Assembly: GCA_902613655.1 (NCBI GenBank)
Contig: CACMHR010000001.1
Span: 1-64,000, forward strand
Length of the DNA stretch: 64,000 bases
Direction of reading: 5' to 3'
Source of the DNA: Anoxypelagibacter sp902613655
GTDB lineage: Bacteria; Pseudomonadota; Alphaproteobacteria; Pelagibacterales; Pelagibacteraceae
Shown here: positions 26,232-33,719 of the stretch, piece after piece
Numbering within the stretch: position 1 is the first letter of the stretch
Layout of the letters: each line of letters starts with the position of its first letter
Program-made: the position numbers and the translations under genes
The notes under the pieces: generated by a model
Seen by the model: the letters and a program-made list of their open reading frames with translations, nothing else
Database searches by the model: none
Told to the model about the DNA's origin: nothing

Positions 26232-27494
26232 ATGCAAAAGCTTAAAGTAAAAGGTAAACACATTTTATCTGGAGAAATTAAAATTTCAGGATCAAAAAAT
26301 GCTACACTACCAATACTTGCTGCATCTATTTTGAGTGAAAAAAAAATTGATTTAAAAAGGGTTCCAATAGTAAAAGATGTGGTGACTATGTGTCATTTAT
26401 TAAAGTATATGGGATCAAATATAAAAATTAATTCTCAAAAAAAGTGTATTTCAATACATAATAAAAATAAAAAATTCAAAAATATCGCTCCATACGCATT
26501 TGTAAAAACAATGAGAGCTGGCGTAATTGTTTTAGGTTCTTTACTCGCGAGATTTGGAAAAGCAAAAGTTTCCTTGCCTGGTGGATGTGCAATAGGAACA
26601 AGGCCAGTGGATATTCATCTTTTTGGTTTAAAAAAATTAGGAGCTAAAATAAAAATAAAAAATGGATATATTTTTGCTGAGGCCACAAATGGCTTAACTG
26701 GAGCAGAAATCAAATTTCCATCAATATCTGTTGGTGCTACAGAAAATGTTATTATCGCTGCGAGTTTAGCTAAAGGAATTACATATTTAAAAAATTGTGC
26801 TTGTGAACCAGAAATAAAAAATTTGACTGATTTTTTAAATAAAATGGGAGTCAAAATATCCTGGCTTGGAAAAAGAAAAATTAAAATAACAGGTTGCAAA
26901 AAGTTAAAGCAAGTAAACCACGAAGTAATGTTTGATAGAATTGAAGCTGGAACATTTATTATTGCAGGAGCTTTAATAGGAAAAAAATTAAAAATATCAG
27001 GAATTCAAAAAAATTTTTTAAATACAGAACTTAAAATTTTAAAAAAAATGGGTGTTAATATGCAAATTAACAAAGATCATATTAACGTACTTTATTCATC
27101 AAAAATAAAACCAGTGAAAATAAAAACAGAACCTTATCCTGGGTTTCCCACTGATCTACAAGCACAGATGATGGTTTTAATGACAAAAGCTAGAGGAAAA
27201 TCACAAATAAAAGAAAATATTTTTGAAAACAGGTTTATGCATGTTCCTGAGCTAAGAAGAATGGGAGCAAAAATTAATACCTCAGGAAACTTATCTTATA
27301 TAAATGGTCCTCAAAATTTAAATGGTGCCGAGGTTATGGCAACCGATCTTCGAGCATCAGTAAGTTTGGTGCTCGCAGGATTGATTGCAAATAACGAAAC
27401 AATAATAAATAGGGTGTACCACCTTGATAGAGGATATGAGGATTTAGAAAAAAAACTCAAACACTGCAGAGCAAAGATTTCTAGAATTTTTTAG
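26232..27494 (+). CDS. murA: UDP-N-acetylglucosamine 1-carboxyvinyltransferase
   Basis: A 420-residue EPSP-synthase-fold enzyme making the first committed peptidoglycan precursor. The N-terminus KISGSKNATLPILAASIL (about 17-34) and the catalytic-loop cysteine in LPGGCAIGTRPVDIHLFGL (about 115-133) are intact, so the enzyme is expected to be fosfomycin-type Cys-active. GFPTDLQAQMM and DLRASVSLVLAGLIA mark the second domain. It lies in the dcd-murA-DUF2948-hisD run common in alphaproteobacteria. Confidence 0.96.
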   Translation: MQKLKVKGKHILSGEIKISGSKNATLPILAASILSEKKIDLKRVPIVKDVVTMCHLLKYMGSNIKINSQKKCISIHNKNKKFKNIAPYAFVKTMRAGVIVLGSLLARFGKAKVSLPGGCAIGTRPVDIHLFGLKKLGAKIKIKNGYIFAEATNGLTGAEIKFPSISVGATENVIIAASLAKGITYLKNCACEPEIKNLTDFLNKMGVKISWLGKRKIKITGCKKLKQVNHEVMFDRIEAGTFIIAGALIGKKLKISGIQKNFLNTELKILKKMGVNMQINKDHINVLYSSKIKPVKIKTEPYPGFPTDLQAQMMVLMTKARGKSQIKENIFENRFMHVPELRRMGAKINTSGNLSYINGPQNLNGAEVMATDLRASVSLVLAGLIANNETIINRVYHLDRGYEDLEKKLKHCRAKISRIF

Positions 27495-27496
27495 TT

Positions 27497-27943
27497 ATGA
27501 GTTATAAAAATTTAAAGTTATTAGCAAACTCTGAGGAGGATTTAAGAGTTATATCTGCCCACTTACAAGATTCGATAACTCAAGTTAAAAATATTGCACA
27601 TTTAAAAAAAAATAGAATTTTTTTGATTCAGTTTAATAGGTTTATGTGGGAAGATATTGAGAAAGGCGTGTTTAGAAAAAACAGAAGAATACAGTCAGTT
27701 CTTAAATTTGATAATATTCTAGATGTATTTTCAAAGAATATTAATCAAAAAAAAAGTGATCGTTTTTTAGACTTTTTAGCAATTGAAACTAAATGCTTGT
27801 CTGATAAAAGTTACCAAATAAAACTTAACTTTGCAGGTGGAATTTTAATTAAATTAAATGCAGAGATAATAGAATGTTTTTTAGAAGACCAAGGCGACTC
27901 ATGGGAAACAAGAAATAAACCTAAGAATATTTTTAATGATTAA
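27497..27943 (+). CDS. DUF2948 family protein
   Basis: A 148-residue protein of an uncharacterised alphaproteobacterial family. It starts with LKLLANSEEDLRVISAHLQDSI and contains FLIQFNRFMWED and the C-terminal LNFAGGILIKLNAEIIECFLEDQGDSWET. The family occurs mostly beside murA and hisD, as here (2 bp after murA, 8-bp overlap with hisD). No catalytic residues are evident. Function unknown. Confidence 0.82.
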   Translation: MSYKNLKLLANSEEDLRVISAHLQDSITQVKNIAHLKKNRIFLIQFNRFMWEDIEKGVFRKNRRIQSVLKFDNILDVFSKNINQKKSDRFLDFLAIETKCLSDKSYQIKLNFAGGILIKLNAEIIECFLEDQGDSWETRNKPKNIFND

Positions 27944-29228
27944 TATATTACTTACTAAGTCAAAGAATTTTCAAAAACAGCTCTACAGTTATTTAGACTC
28001 AAGGAAACCAAATGATCCTTCAAAATTGAAGGTCGTTAAAAGAATTATTTTTGATGTAAAAAAAAACAAAGACCAATCTCTATTAAAGTTTGAGAGGAAG
28101 TTTAGTAAATTAAAGAAAATAAAAAGAGATGATCTAGTTTTTAGCAAATCGGAAATAAATAAAATTATTAAAAGATTAGATACAAAAACAAAAAACTCTA
28201 TTAATATTGCTTTTAAAAGAATTTATAATTTTCATAAAAATCAGAAGTTCAAAGATTTTAAAGTTTTAGATAATTTCAAAAATTCTCTTACTTACAGATC
28301 TATGCCCATAGAAAAGGTTGGAGTTTATGTACCAGGTGGTATTGCCAATTATCCAAGCTCTGTATTAATGAATTGTATTCCGGCAATTGTTGCAGGAGTA
28401 AAACAAATTTATGTGACCGTTCCTTGTGTAGGAAAAAAAATAAACCCAGGCGTACTATATGCTGCACGGAAGTGTAAGGTTAAAAAAATTTATAAATTAG
28501 GTGGTGCACAAGCAATTGCTGCTTTTGCATATGGCACTCAAACAATAAATAAAGTCGATAAAATTGTAGGACCTGGAAACGAATACGTAGCTTTAGCAAA
28601 AAAAGAAGTTTTTGGACAGGTAGGAATAGATATGTTTGCAGGCCCTTCTGAAGTGACCATAATAGCGGATAAATATTCTAACCCAGACTGGATAGCTGCT
28701 GACCTAATAGCCCAAGCCGAACACGATGAAATGTCACAATCAATTCTTATAACTGACAACAAAAAAATTATAATAAATGTAAAAAAGGCTCTCGGATCTC
28801 AAATTAAATTTTTACCAAAAAAGAGAATAGCTGCAAAAAGTTTGAAAAAGTATGGAATAGCTGTTTTAGCAAAGAATTCAAACGAAATTTCAAATATAAC
28901 AAACAAAATTGCACCTGAGCACTTACAAATATTAACATCTAATCCACAAAAATATTTGAAAAAAATAAATAATGCTGGTTCTGTTTTTCTAGGAAAATAT
29001 TCACCCGAAGCTATGGGAGATTATCTTGCAGGACCAAATCATGTGCTACCCACGTCCGGTACTGCTAAGTTTTCATCTGGTTTATCTGCTTATGACTTTT
29101 TAAAAAGGCAATCTATAATAAAAATAACAAAATCAGGCATTGAAAGACTCGGTTCTTCAGTTATAAATTTGGCTGAATATGAAAATTTACAAGGACATGC
29201 TAACTCAATAAAAATAAGGATTAAATAA
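27936..29228 (+). CDS. hisD: Histidinol dehydrogenase
   Basis: A 430-residue zinc enzyme carrying out the last two oxidations of histidine synthesis. Key blocks are VGVYVPGGIANYPSSVLMN (about 128-146), KVDKIVGPGNEYVALAKKEV (about 206-225), AGPSEVTIIAD (about 235-245), AQAEHDEMSQ (Zn and catalytic Glu/His region) and NHVLPTSGTAKFSSGLS. Complete in length. The coupled start inside DUF2948 and the infA gene 10 bp later place it in the same operon. Confidence 0.96.
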   Translation: MINILLTKSKNFQKQLYSYLDSRKPNDPSKLKVVKRIIFDVKKNKDQSLLKFERKFSKLKKIKRDDLVFSKSEINKIIKRLDTKTKNSINIAFKRIYNFHKNQKFKDFKVLDNFKNSLTYRSMPIEKVGVYVPGGIANYPSSVLMNCIPAIVAGVKQIYVTVPCVGKKINPGVLYAARKCKVKKIYKLGGAQAIAAFAYGTQTINKVDKIVGPGNEYVALAKKEVFGQVGIDMFAGPSEVTIIADKYSNPDWIAADLIAQAEHDEMSQSILITDNKKIIINVKKALGSQIKFLPKKRIAAKSLKKYGIAVLAKNSNEISNITNKIAPEHLQILTSNPQKYLKKINNAGSVFLGKYSPEAMGDYLAGPNHVLPTSGTAKFSSGLSAYDFLKRQSIIKITKSGIERLGSSVINLAEYENLQGHANSIKIRIK

Positions 29229-29238
29229 GGGTATAAAT

Positions 29239-29454
29239 TTGGTCAAACAAGATAAAATTGAATTTAAAGGAAAAGTCACTGAACTTTTACCAAATGCAAT
29301 GTTTAGAGTTATGCTTGAAAATAATCACGAAGTTTTAGCTCATACCGCTGGAAAATTAAGAAAGAATAGAATAAGAGTCTTAGCCGGCGATCAAGTTCTA
29401 GTGGAAATGACGCCGTACGATTTAACTAGAGGTAGGATTACCTTTAGATTTTAG
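29239..29454 (+). CDS. infA: Translation initiation factor IF-1
   Basis: A 71-residue S1/OB-fold protein. VKQDKIEFKGKVTELLPNAMFRVMLENNHEVLAHTAGKLR is a textbook IF-1, ending GRITFRF. The start codon is TTG (29239); no in-frame ATG gives the full N-terminus. The stop codon lies 1 bp before the tRNA-Phe gene, so the tRNA must be cut out of a transcript that includes infA. Confidence 0.95.
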   Translation: MVKQDKIEFKGKVTELLPNAMFRVMLENNHEVLAHTAGKLRKNRIRVLAGDQVLVEMTPYDLTRGRITFRF

Positions 29455-29455
29455 T

Positions 29456-29530
29456 GGCCTTGTAGCTCAGTAGTAGAGCAGTACCCTGAAAAGGTATGTG
29501 TCGTAAGTGCGATTCTTACCAAGGCCACCA
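29456..29530 (+). tRNA. tRNA-Phe (GAA), non-canonical elbow
   Basis: A 75-nt gene with encoded CCA. Acceptor GGCCTTG/CAAGGCC (7 bp), D-stem GCTC/GAGC, anticodon stem GTACC/GGTAT with loop CTGAAAA (anticodon GAA), variable GTGTC, T-stem GTAAG/CTTAC. The T-loop is TGCGATT: position 55 is G instead of the almost invariant U. The D-loop AGTAGTA is one base short and lacks the GG doublet (18-19). The anticodon and acceptor are otherwise normal for Phe. It starts 1 bp after infA. A partial copy lies about 1.18 kb downstream. Confidence 0.9.
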
Positions 29531-29572
29531 CCAAACAACAATTATTTAACGTGTAGAAAAATACAACCGCGT

Positions 29573-29602
29573 TCTGACTCTCGTATGACTCAGTTGAGAG
29601 CG
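29573..29602 (+). repeat. Inner repeat A of tRNA-Phe cassette
   Basis: A 30-bp sequence with core GACTCAGTTG that is about 22/30 identical to the segment at 30573-30602. This copy lies 42 bp inside the left tRNA boundary and has CTCTC/GAGAG arms that could pair around a 12-nt loop. Confidence 0.45.
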
Positions 29603-29654
29603 TATTTTCATCAAGCTTGTTTTAAAACATAAAAAAAAGCAATATATTATTGTA

Positions 29655-30098
29655 ATGGTATTTGGTTTTTTAAAAAATAAAAAAGCTGAAAAGGTGGCTT
29701 CAGATATAAATAAAATACACAACAAAATATTTAAGCTAGCGAAGAAAAATAAAAATGGCAGCTATTCCATAAGCAAGAAAGTACTTGAGAAAGAATTTAA
29801 ATCTAAAAAATTGAAAACAACAAAAAATAATACTGAATGGAAAATTTCAAAAAAAGAAGCTAAATGGACAATGTTTGTTGGTGAGATAGTAATTAATTAT
29901 AATATGAGTTCTAAAAATAAAGATGAATTTAAAGCAAGTTATACCGGGATCTCTACATTCCCTGGGTATTATTTTTCATATTTTACTTCTGAATGGGGAA
30001 AAAAACAAAACACAGTTATGGTTATGCCCATTCCAGACAATGATAATGGAATAGCAGTTAAAGATACTTTAGTAAAAAAATATGGCTTTGAAGAATAA
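29655..30098 (+). CDS. Protein of unknown function in tRNA-Phe cassette (147 aa)
   Basis: A 147-residue soluble protein rich in Lys and Asn. The N-terminal half is helical and basic (MVFGFLKNKKAEKVASDINK onward); the C-terminal half alternates hydrophobic and aromatic residues (FVGEIVINYNM, SYTGISTFPGYYFSYFTSEWG, VMVMPIP), suggesting a small beta-sheet domain. No signal peptide and no catalytic motif. I do not recognise the family. It lies alone on the plus strand between the two tRNA-Phe copies. Confidence 0.7.
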   Translation: MVFGFLKNKKAEKVASDINKIHNKIFKLAKKNKNGSYSISKKVLEKEFKSKKLKTTKNNTEWKISKKEAKWTMFVGEIVINYNMSSKNKDEFKASYTGISTFPGYYFSYFTSEWGKKQNTVMVMPIPDNDNGIAVKDTLVKKYGFEE

Positions 30099-30114
30099 TT
30101 TTGTAATTATCGGT

Positions 30115-30378
30115 CTATATATTTTGCTTGAAATATTTTAATCTACTTTTACTTCTGAACCACCAAGATTTTAATCCAGTTTCTGAAAATCCTTCTAATC
30201 GACAGTCTATCCAAACTATCTTCTCAACAATTTGATCTAATATTTTTCCAGTATTTCCAGAGTTTAATTGTTGACGAAATGAAAGTAAAAGTTGTTCCTT
30301 GCTAGACTGAAGGTCACTTTCTTTAATTAGTCTAACTTCTTCTTTTATTTTTTTGATCTCAGAGGGCGTAACCGGCAT
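30115..30378 (-). CDS. Protein of unknown function in tRNA-Phe cassette (87 aa)
   Basis: An 87-residue protein, charged and probably helical in the first 50 residues (SEIKKIKEEVRLIKESDL), then a tail rich in Trp, Arg and Lys (KIVWIDCRLEGFSETGLKSWWFRSKSRLKYF). No known motif recognised. The start is 2 bp after the stop of a 52-aa membrane protein, so the two are probably translated together. It is convergent with the 147-aa gene. Confidence 0.6.
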   Translation of the reverse strand: MPVTPSEIKKIKEEVRLIKESDLQSSKEQLLLSFRQQLNSGNTGKILDQIVEKIVWIDCRLEGFSETGLKSWWFRSKSRLKYFKQNI

Positions 30379-30380
30379 TG

Positions 30381-30539
30381 CTATTTTTCAAATTTACTAA
30401 AAAAGTCATTATTTATTGAAAGCCAAATAAAACCGCCAATACCTAAAAATATGTATAATGGCAAACCAGTTCCGAACAATCCATGAATAACAGCCCCTCC
30501 AGCAAGAAGCACAGCGAATGACACAATAAGTTTTAACAT
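30381..30539 (-). CDS. Small two-helix membrane protein in tRNA-Phe cassette (52 aa)
   Basis: A 52-codon frame starting MLKLIVSFAVLLAGGAVIHG. It has two hydrophobic segments (about 3-21 and 27-41) joined by a glycine-rich turn (LFGTGLP) and a charged tail NNDFFSKFEK. Both helices contain small-residue patterns (AGGA, GIGG) suited to helix packing. It is followed 2 bp later by the 87-aa gene. Short membrane proteins paired with a charged soluble partner occur in many element-borne systems, but no such function can be assigned here. Confidence 0.55.
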   Translation of the reverse strand: MLKLIVSFAVLLAGGAVIHGLFGTGLPLYIFLGIGGFIWLSINNDFFSKFEK

Positions 30540-30572
30540 AACTAAATTTTGTCATTTTTTTTAACCTAAGTC

Positions 30573-30602
30573 TATGACTCTCTGTGGACTCAGTTGGAAG
30601 CC
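30573..30602 (+). repeat. Inner repeat B of tRNA-Phe cassette
   Basis: A near-copy of the 29573-29602 repeat in the same orientation, sharing TGACTCTC and GACTCAGTTG. It ends 50 bp before the partial tRNA copy and is followed by a run of six T. Confidence 0.45.
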
Positions 30603-30652
30603 TTTTTTGATGAATTTTTCAAAAATTAATATATATTTTAAGCGGTTTTCAG

Positions 30653-30712
30653 AGTAGAGCAGTACCCTGAAAAGGTATGTGTCGTTTGTGCGATTCAAAC
30701 CAAGGCCACCAC
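30653..30712 (+). pseudogene. Partial tRNA-Phe copy (displaced 3' part)
   Basis: A copy of the tRNA-Phe gene from the D-loop through the CCA end. The 5' acceptor strand and first D-stem strand are missing: the preceding bases do not rebuild GGCCTTG-TA-GCTC. It differs from the intact gene at four positions, all in the T-stem (GTTTG/CAAAC here), and these keep two base pairs by flipping A-T to T-A. The unusual T-loop TGCGATT is retained. fhs begins 14 bp downstream. Confidence 0.85.
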
Positions 30713-30726
30713 AAAGTTAGAGCAGG

Positions 30727-32412
30727 ATGAGTAAAATAAAATCAGATATTGAAATAGCAAGAGCATCGAATATAAAGCCGATCGGAGATATTCTTGGTAA
30801 ATTTGATATTCCCAATGATCCTTTCTCATTTAGCCCTATGGGACGCCACATCGCAAAACTAAATTTCGAATATATAGATAAATTAAAGGAAAAAAAAAGT
30901 AACTTAATTTTGGTAACTGCTATAACACCAACGCCTGCAGGTGAAGGAAAAACAACAACCTCAGTAGGATTGAGTGATGGTTTAAATAAAATTGGGAAAA
31001 AATCTATTGTCTGTTTAAGAGAACCTAGTTTAGGACCCTCATTTGGTATGAAAGGAGGAGCGGCTGGTGGAGGTTATGCACAAGTGGTTCCCATGGAACA
31101 AATTAATTTACATTTCACAGGAGATTTTCACGCAATAACTTCAGCGCACAATTTGCTTTCAGCTTTAATTGATAACCATATTTATTGGGGCAATAAATTA
31201 AATATAGACCCAGAAAATATAGTTTGGAAACGTGTAGTTGATTTAAATGATCGAGGACTTAGAAAAATAAAAATAAATCTTGAAAAATTAAAAGCAAATA
31301 TCCCTAGAGATGATAGTTTTGATATTACTGTTGCCTCAGAAGTAATGGCTATTTTTTGTTTATCAAATAATATTAAAGATTTAGAAGAAAAAATAGGAAA
31401 TATTACAGTTGCTTACACCAAAGATAAAAAACCTATTTACGCCAAAGATTTAAAAGCTCACGGCCCGATGACTGTATTGTTAAAAGAAGCAATTAGACCT
31501 AATGCGGTTCAAACATTAGAAAATAATCTTGCAATTATCCATGGTGGACCATTTGCAAACATTGCACACGGATGTAATTCAATTATTGCCACTAAAACTG
31601 CTTTAAAACTATCCGAATATGTAATTACTGAAGCTGGTTTTGGAGCTGATCTTGGTGCTGAAAAATTTTTAGATATCAAATGCCGAAAAGCAACCCTTAA
31701 ACCTAACTGTGTAGTCCTTGTAGCCACCATAAGAGCTTTAAAAATGCACGGAGGTGTAGAGAAAGATGATCTTAAGAAAGAAAATATTGATGCGCTCAAA
31801 AAAGGTATGCCGAATTTAGAAAGACATATACATAATATCAAAAAGTTTGGTTTAGAAGTAATAGTTGCGATTAATCACTTTATTACCGACACTGATAAGG
31901 AAGTTAAAATTATTCAAGAACAATGTGCTAAACTTGGGGTTAAAGTAAGTCTTTGTACACATTGGTCAGATGGTGGAAAAGGCACAAAGGATTTAGCTAA
32001 TAATGTTGTAGAGATTTGCAAGAGGAGTGATACATCTAAATTTAAACATTTATATTCTGATCAAATACCAATTTTAGAAAAAGTAAAAAAAATTGCTAAA
32101 GAAATTTACAACGCAAAAGGGATTGAGGTAGATGAAAAAATTAAAGAACAAATAAAAAAAATAGAACAGGCAGGTTTTGGAAGATTTCCAGTTTGTATAG
32201 CAAAAACACAATATAGTTTCTCAACTGACCCGAAATTAAAAGGAGCTCCTTCCGGTCATACATTGACCATAAGAGAAGTAAGATTATCTAGTGGAGCTGA
32301 ATTTGTAGTAATTGTTTGTGGTTCCATAATGACCATGCCAGGACTTCCAAGAGTTCCGGCTGCAGACAATATTAAATTAAATGAAAAAGGTGAAATTGAC
32401 GGTTTATTTTAA
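30727..32412 (+). CDS. fhs: Formate-tetrahydrofolate ligase
   Basis: A 561-residue ATP-dependent enzyme interconverting formate plus THF and 10-formyl-THF. The P-loop-like motif TPTPAGEGKTTTSVGLSDGL (about 67-86) and the LREPSLGPSFGMKGGAAGGG block (about 98-117) are diagnostic, as is FAVTDTD-like FITDTDKEV. It starts just after the partial tRNA copy, so its promoter may have been replaced when the cassette formed. Convergent with fdh (2-bp gap). In the reverse direction it would release formate and make ATP. Confidence 0.95.
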   Translation: MSKIKSDIEIARASNIKPIGDILGKFDIPNDPFSFSPMGRHIAKLNFEYIDKLKEKKSNLILVTAITPTPAGEGKTTTSVGLSDGLNKIGKKSIVCLREPSLGPSFGMKGGAAGGGYAQVVPMEQINLHFTGDFHAITSAHNLLSALIDNHIYWGNKLNIDPENIVWKRVVDLNDRGLRKIKINLEKLKANIPRDDSFDITVASEVMAIFCLSNNIKDLEEKIGNITVAYTKDKKPIYAKDLKAHGPMTVLLKEAIRPNAVQTLENNLAIIHGGPFANIAHGCNSIIATKTALKLSEYVITEAGFGADLGAEKFLDIKCRKATLKPNCVVLVATIRALKMHGGVEKDDLKKENIDALKKGMPNLERHIHNIKKFGLEVIVAINHFITDTDKEVKIIQEQCAKLGVKVSLCTHWSDGGKGTKDLANNVVEICKRSDTSKFKHLYSDQIPILEKVKKIAKEIYNAKGIEVDEKIKEQIKKIEQAGFGRFPVCIAKTQYSFSTDPKLKGAPSGHTLTIREVRLSSGAEFVVIVCGSIMTMPGLPRVPAADNIKLNEKGEIDGLF

Positions 32413-32414
32413 AT

Positions 32415-33614
32415 TTATTTCTTTTTGTACTTAGCTGCTTCTTCCGATCCACCAGTAGCACTTCCTTTACTATAAGAGTGAGCACCCATTCCAGCAAGCT
32501 GGCCATTTTTAATAATTAAATATGGATCTCTAATTGGTTTTTTATCGAAGAAACATTCTAGAATTTCTCTAACACCCGCAGCATATCTAGCTTGTGCTGA
32601 CAATGAAGTTCCCGAAGTATGAGGTGTCATACCGTGGTTTGGCATTGATCTCCAAATATGATCGTTTGGAGCTGGCTGAGGAAACCATACGTCTCCCGCA
32701 TACCCACTTAATTGACCAGATTTAAGAGCTTTAGCGATAGCTTCTCTATTACAAATTTTTCCTCTAGCTGTATTAACAATGTAAGCACCTTTTTTCATTT
32801 TGCTTATTAATTTGTCGTCAAATAAATTTTCAGTTTCAGGATGAAGAGGGCAGTTTATTGTAACTACATCACAAACTTTTACTAAAGATTCTACAGATTC
32901 GTGAAATGTTAAATTAAGTTCTTTTTCAACCGAGTCTGGTAATTTATGTCTGTCAAAGTAGTGAAGGTGAACATCGAAAGGCTTCATTTTTCTTAATGCA
33001 TCCAATCCGATACGTCCTGCAGCTACCGTTCCAACATGCATACCTTCCACATCGTAAGATCTATGAACTGCATCAGCGATATTCCAACCTCCTTGATTAA
33101 CTATATTGTGCTGGTTGTGATAATCTCTTACTAGGGACAAAATCATCATAACAATGTGTTCTGCTACAGATCTTGAATTACAGTAAGTAACTTCTACCAC
33201 ATCAATTTTATTATCCATTGCTGCCTGCAAATCTACATGGTCTGACCCAATACCAGCAGTAATGGCCATTTTTAATTTTTTTGCAGACTGAATTCTCTCT
33301 TTTGTTAAATAATAAGGCCAAAAAGGTTGAGAAATAACAACATCTGCATCAATTAATTCTTTGTCTGCTTTGCAGCCTTTTGCATCTTTATCTGAAGTAA
33401 CAACTAATTGATGACCATTAGACTCTAAAAACTTTCGTAAACCTAATTCTCCTGAAACACACCCGAGTAATTGGCCTGGTTTAAAATCTATTCCTTTGGG
33501 AGTTGGTAATTCCATACCGTCTGGATATTTATCTAATTTGGGCAAACTAGCCACAGGATAGCTTTTTGGCATTCCCCCTTTAGGATCGTCGTATAAAACG
33601 CAAAGTACTTTCAT
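32415..33614 (-). CDS. fdh: NAD-dependent formate dehydrogenase
   Basis: A 399-residue member of the D-2-hydroxyacid dehydrogenase superfamily of the metal-free FDH type: VLCVLYDDPKGGMPKSYPVASLPKL at the N-terminus and the catalytic core AITAGIGSDHVDLQAAMD, GTVAAGRIGLDALRKM, VNTARGKICNREAIAKAL, PHTSGTSLSAQARYAAGVREIL. The substrate-gating Asn/His/Arg positions typical of FDH appear conserved (PFWPYYLTKERI, PHTSGTSL). It oxidises formate to CO2 with NADH gain. Its pairing with fhs matches SAR11 one-carbon oxidation. Confidence 0.9.
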   Translation of the reverse strand: MKVLCVLYDDPKGGMPKSYPVASLPKLDKYPDGMELPTPKGIDFKPGQLLGCVSGELGLRKFLESNGHQLVVTSDKDAKGCKADKELIDADVVISQPFWPYYLTKERIQSAKKLKMAITAGIGSDHVDLQAAMDNKIDVVEVTYCNSRSVAEHIVMMILSLVRDYHNQHNIVNQGGWNIADAVHRSYDVEGMHVGTVAAGRIGLDALRKMKPFDVHLHYFDRHKLPDSVEKELNLTFHESVESLVKVCDVVTINCPLHPETENLFDDKLISKMKKGAYIVNTARGKICNREAIAKALKSGQLSGYAGDVWFPQPAPNDHIWRSMPNHGMTPHTSGTSLSAQARYAAGVREILECFFDKKPIRDPYLIIKNGQLAGMGAHSYSKGSATGGSEEAAKYKKK

Positions 33615-33719
33615 TTTTCCCTTAGAGTTATTTGACTATTATAGCGGCACAAAGTCAAACTCTTCTTGTATTGATTTTTCTGGACAGGCCGAGGGGTCTA
33701 CTGGTATATCCCGGGAAAT

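Larger units (their letters stand above)
29472..30712 (+). mobile_element. tRNA-Phe-flanked cassette (possible integrated element remnant)
   Basis: The segment from the D-loop of tRNA-Phe to its 3' end recurs at 30653-30712. The first 33 bp are identical, followed by only four differences. Between the copies lie one plus-strand and two minus-strand genes of unknown family and no integrase. This is the footprint left when an element integrates into a tRNA gene and restores it with its own copy, displacing the original 3' part. With no recombinase it would be a remnant, a satellite or a simple duplication. Confidence 0.5.

Noticed and set aside
29655..30539. Prophage or integrative conjugative element
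   Set aside because: There is no integrase, structural, replication or transfer gene; only three small unknowns lie between the tRNA copies, so at most a remnant or satellite is supported.
30645..30712. A second functional tRNA-Phe gene
   Set aside because: The 5' acceptor strand and first D-stem strand are absent. The preceding bases (GGTTTTC) would pair only with two G-T wobbles and a mismatch, and no D-arm can form.
33660..33719. A known riboswitch upstream of the metF-like gene
   Set aside because: The GC-rich stretch does not match a SAM, glycine or THF riboswitch pattern that I can recognise; it is reported only as a repeat of the coding segment.
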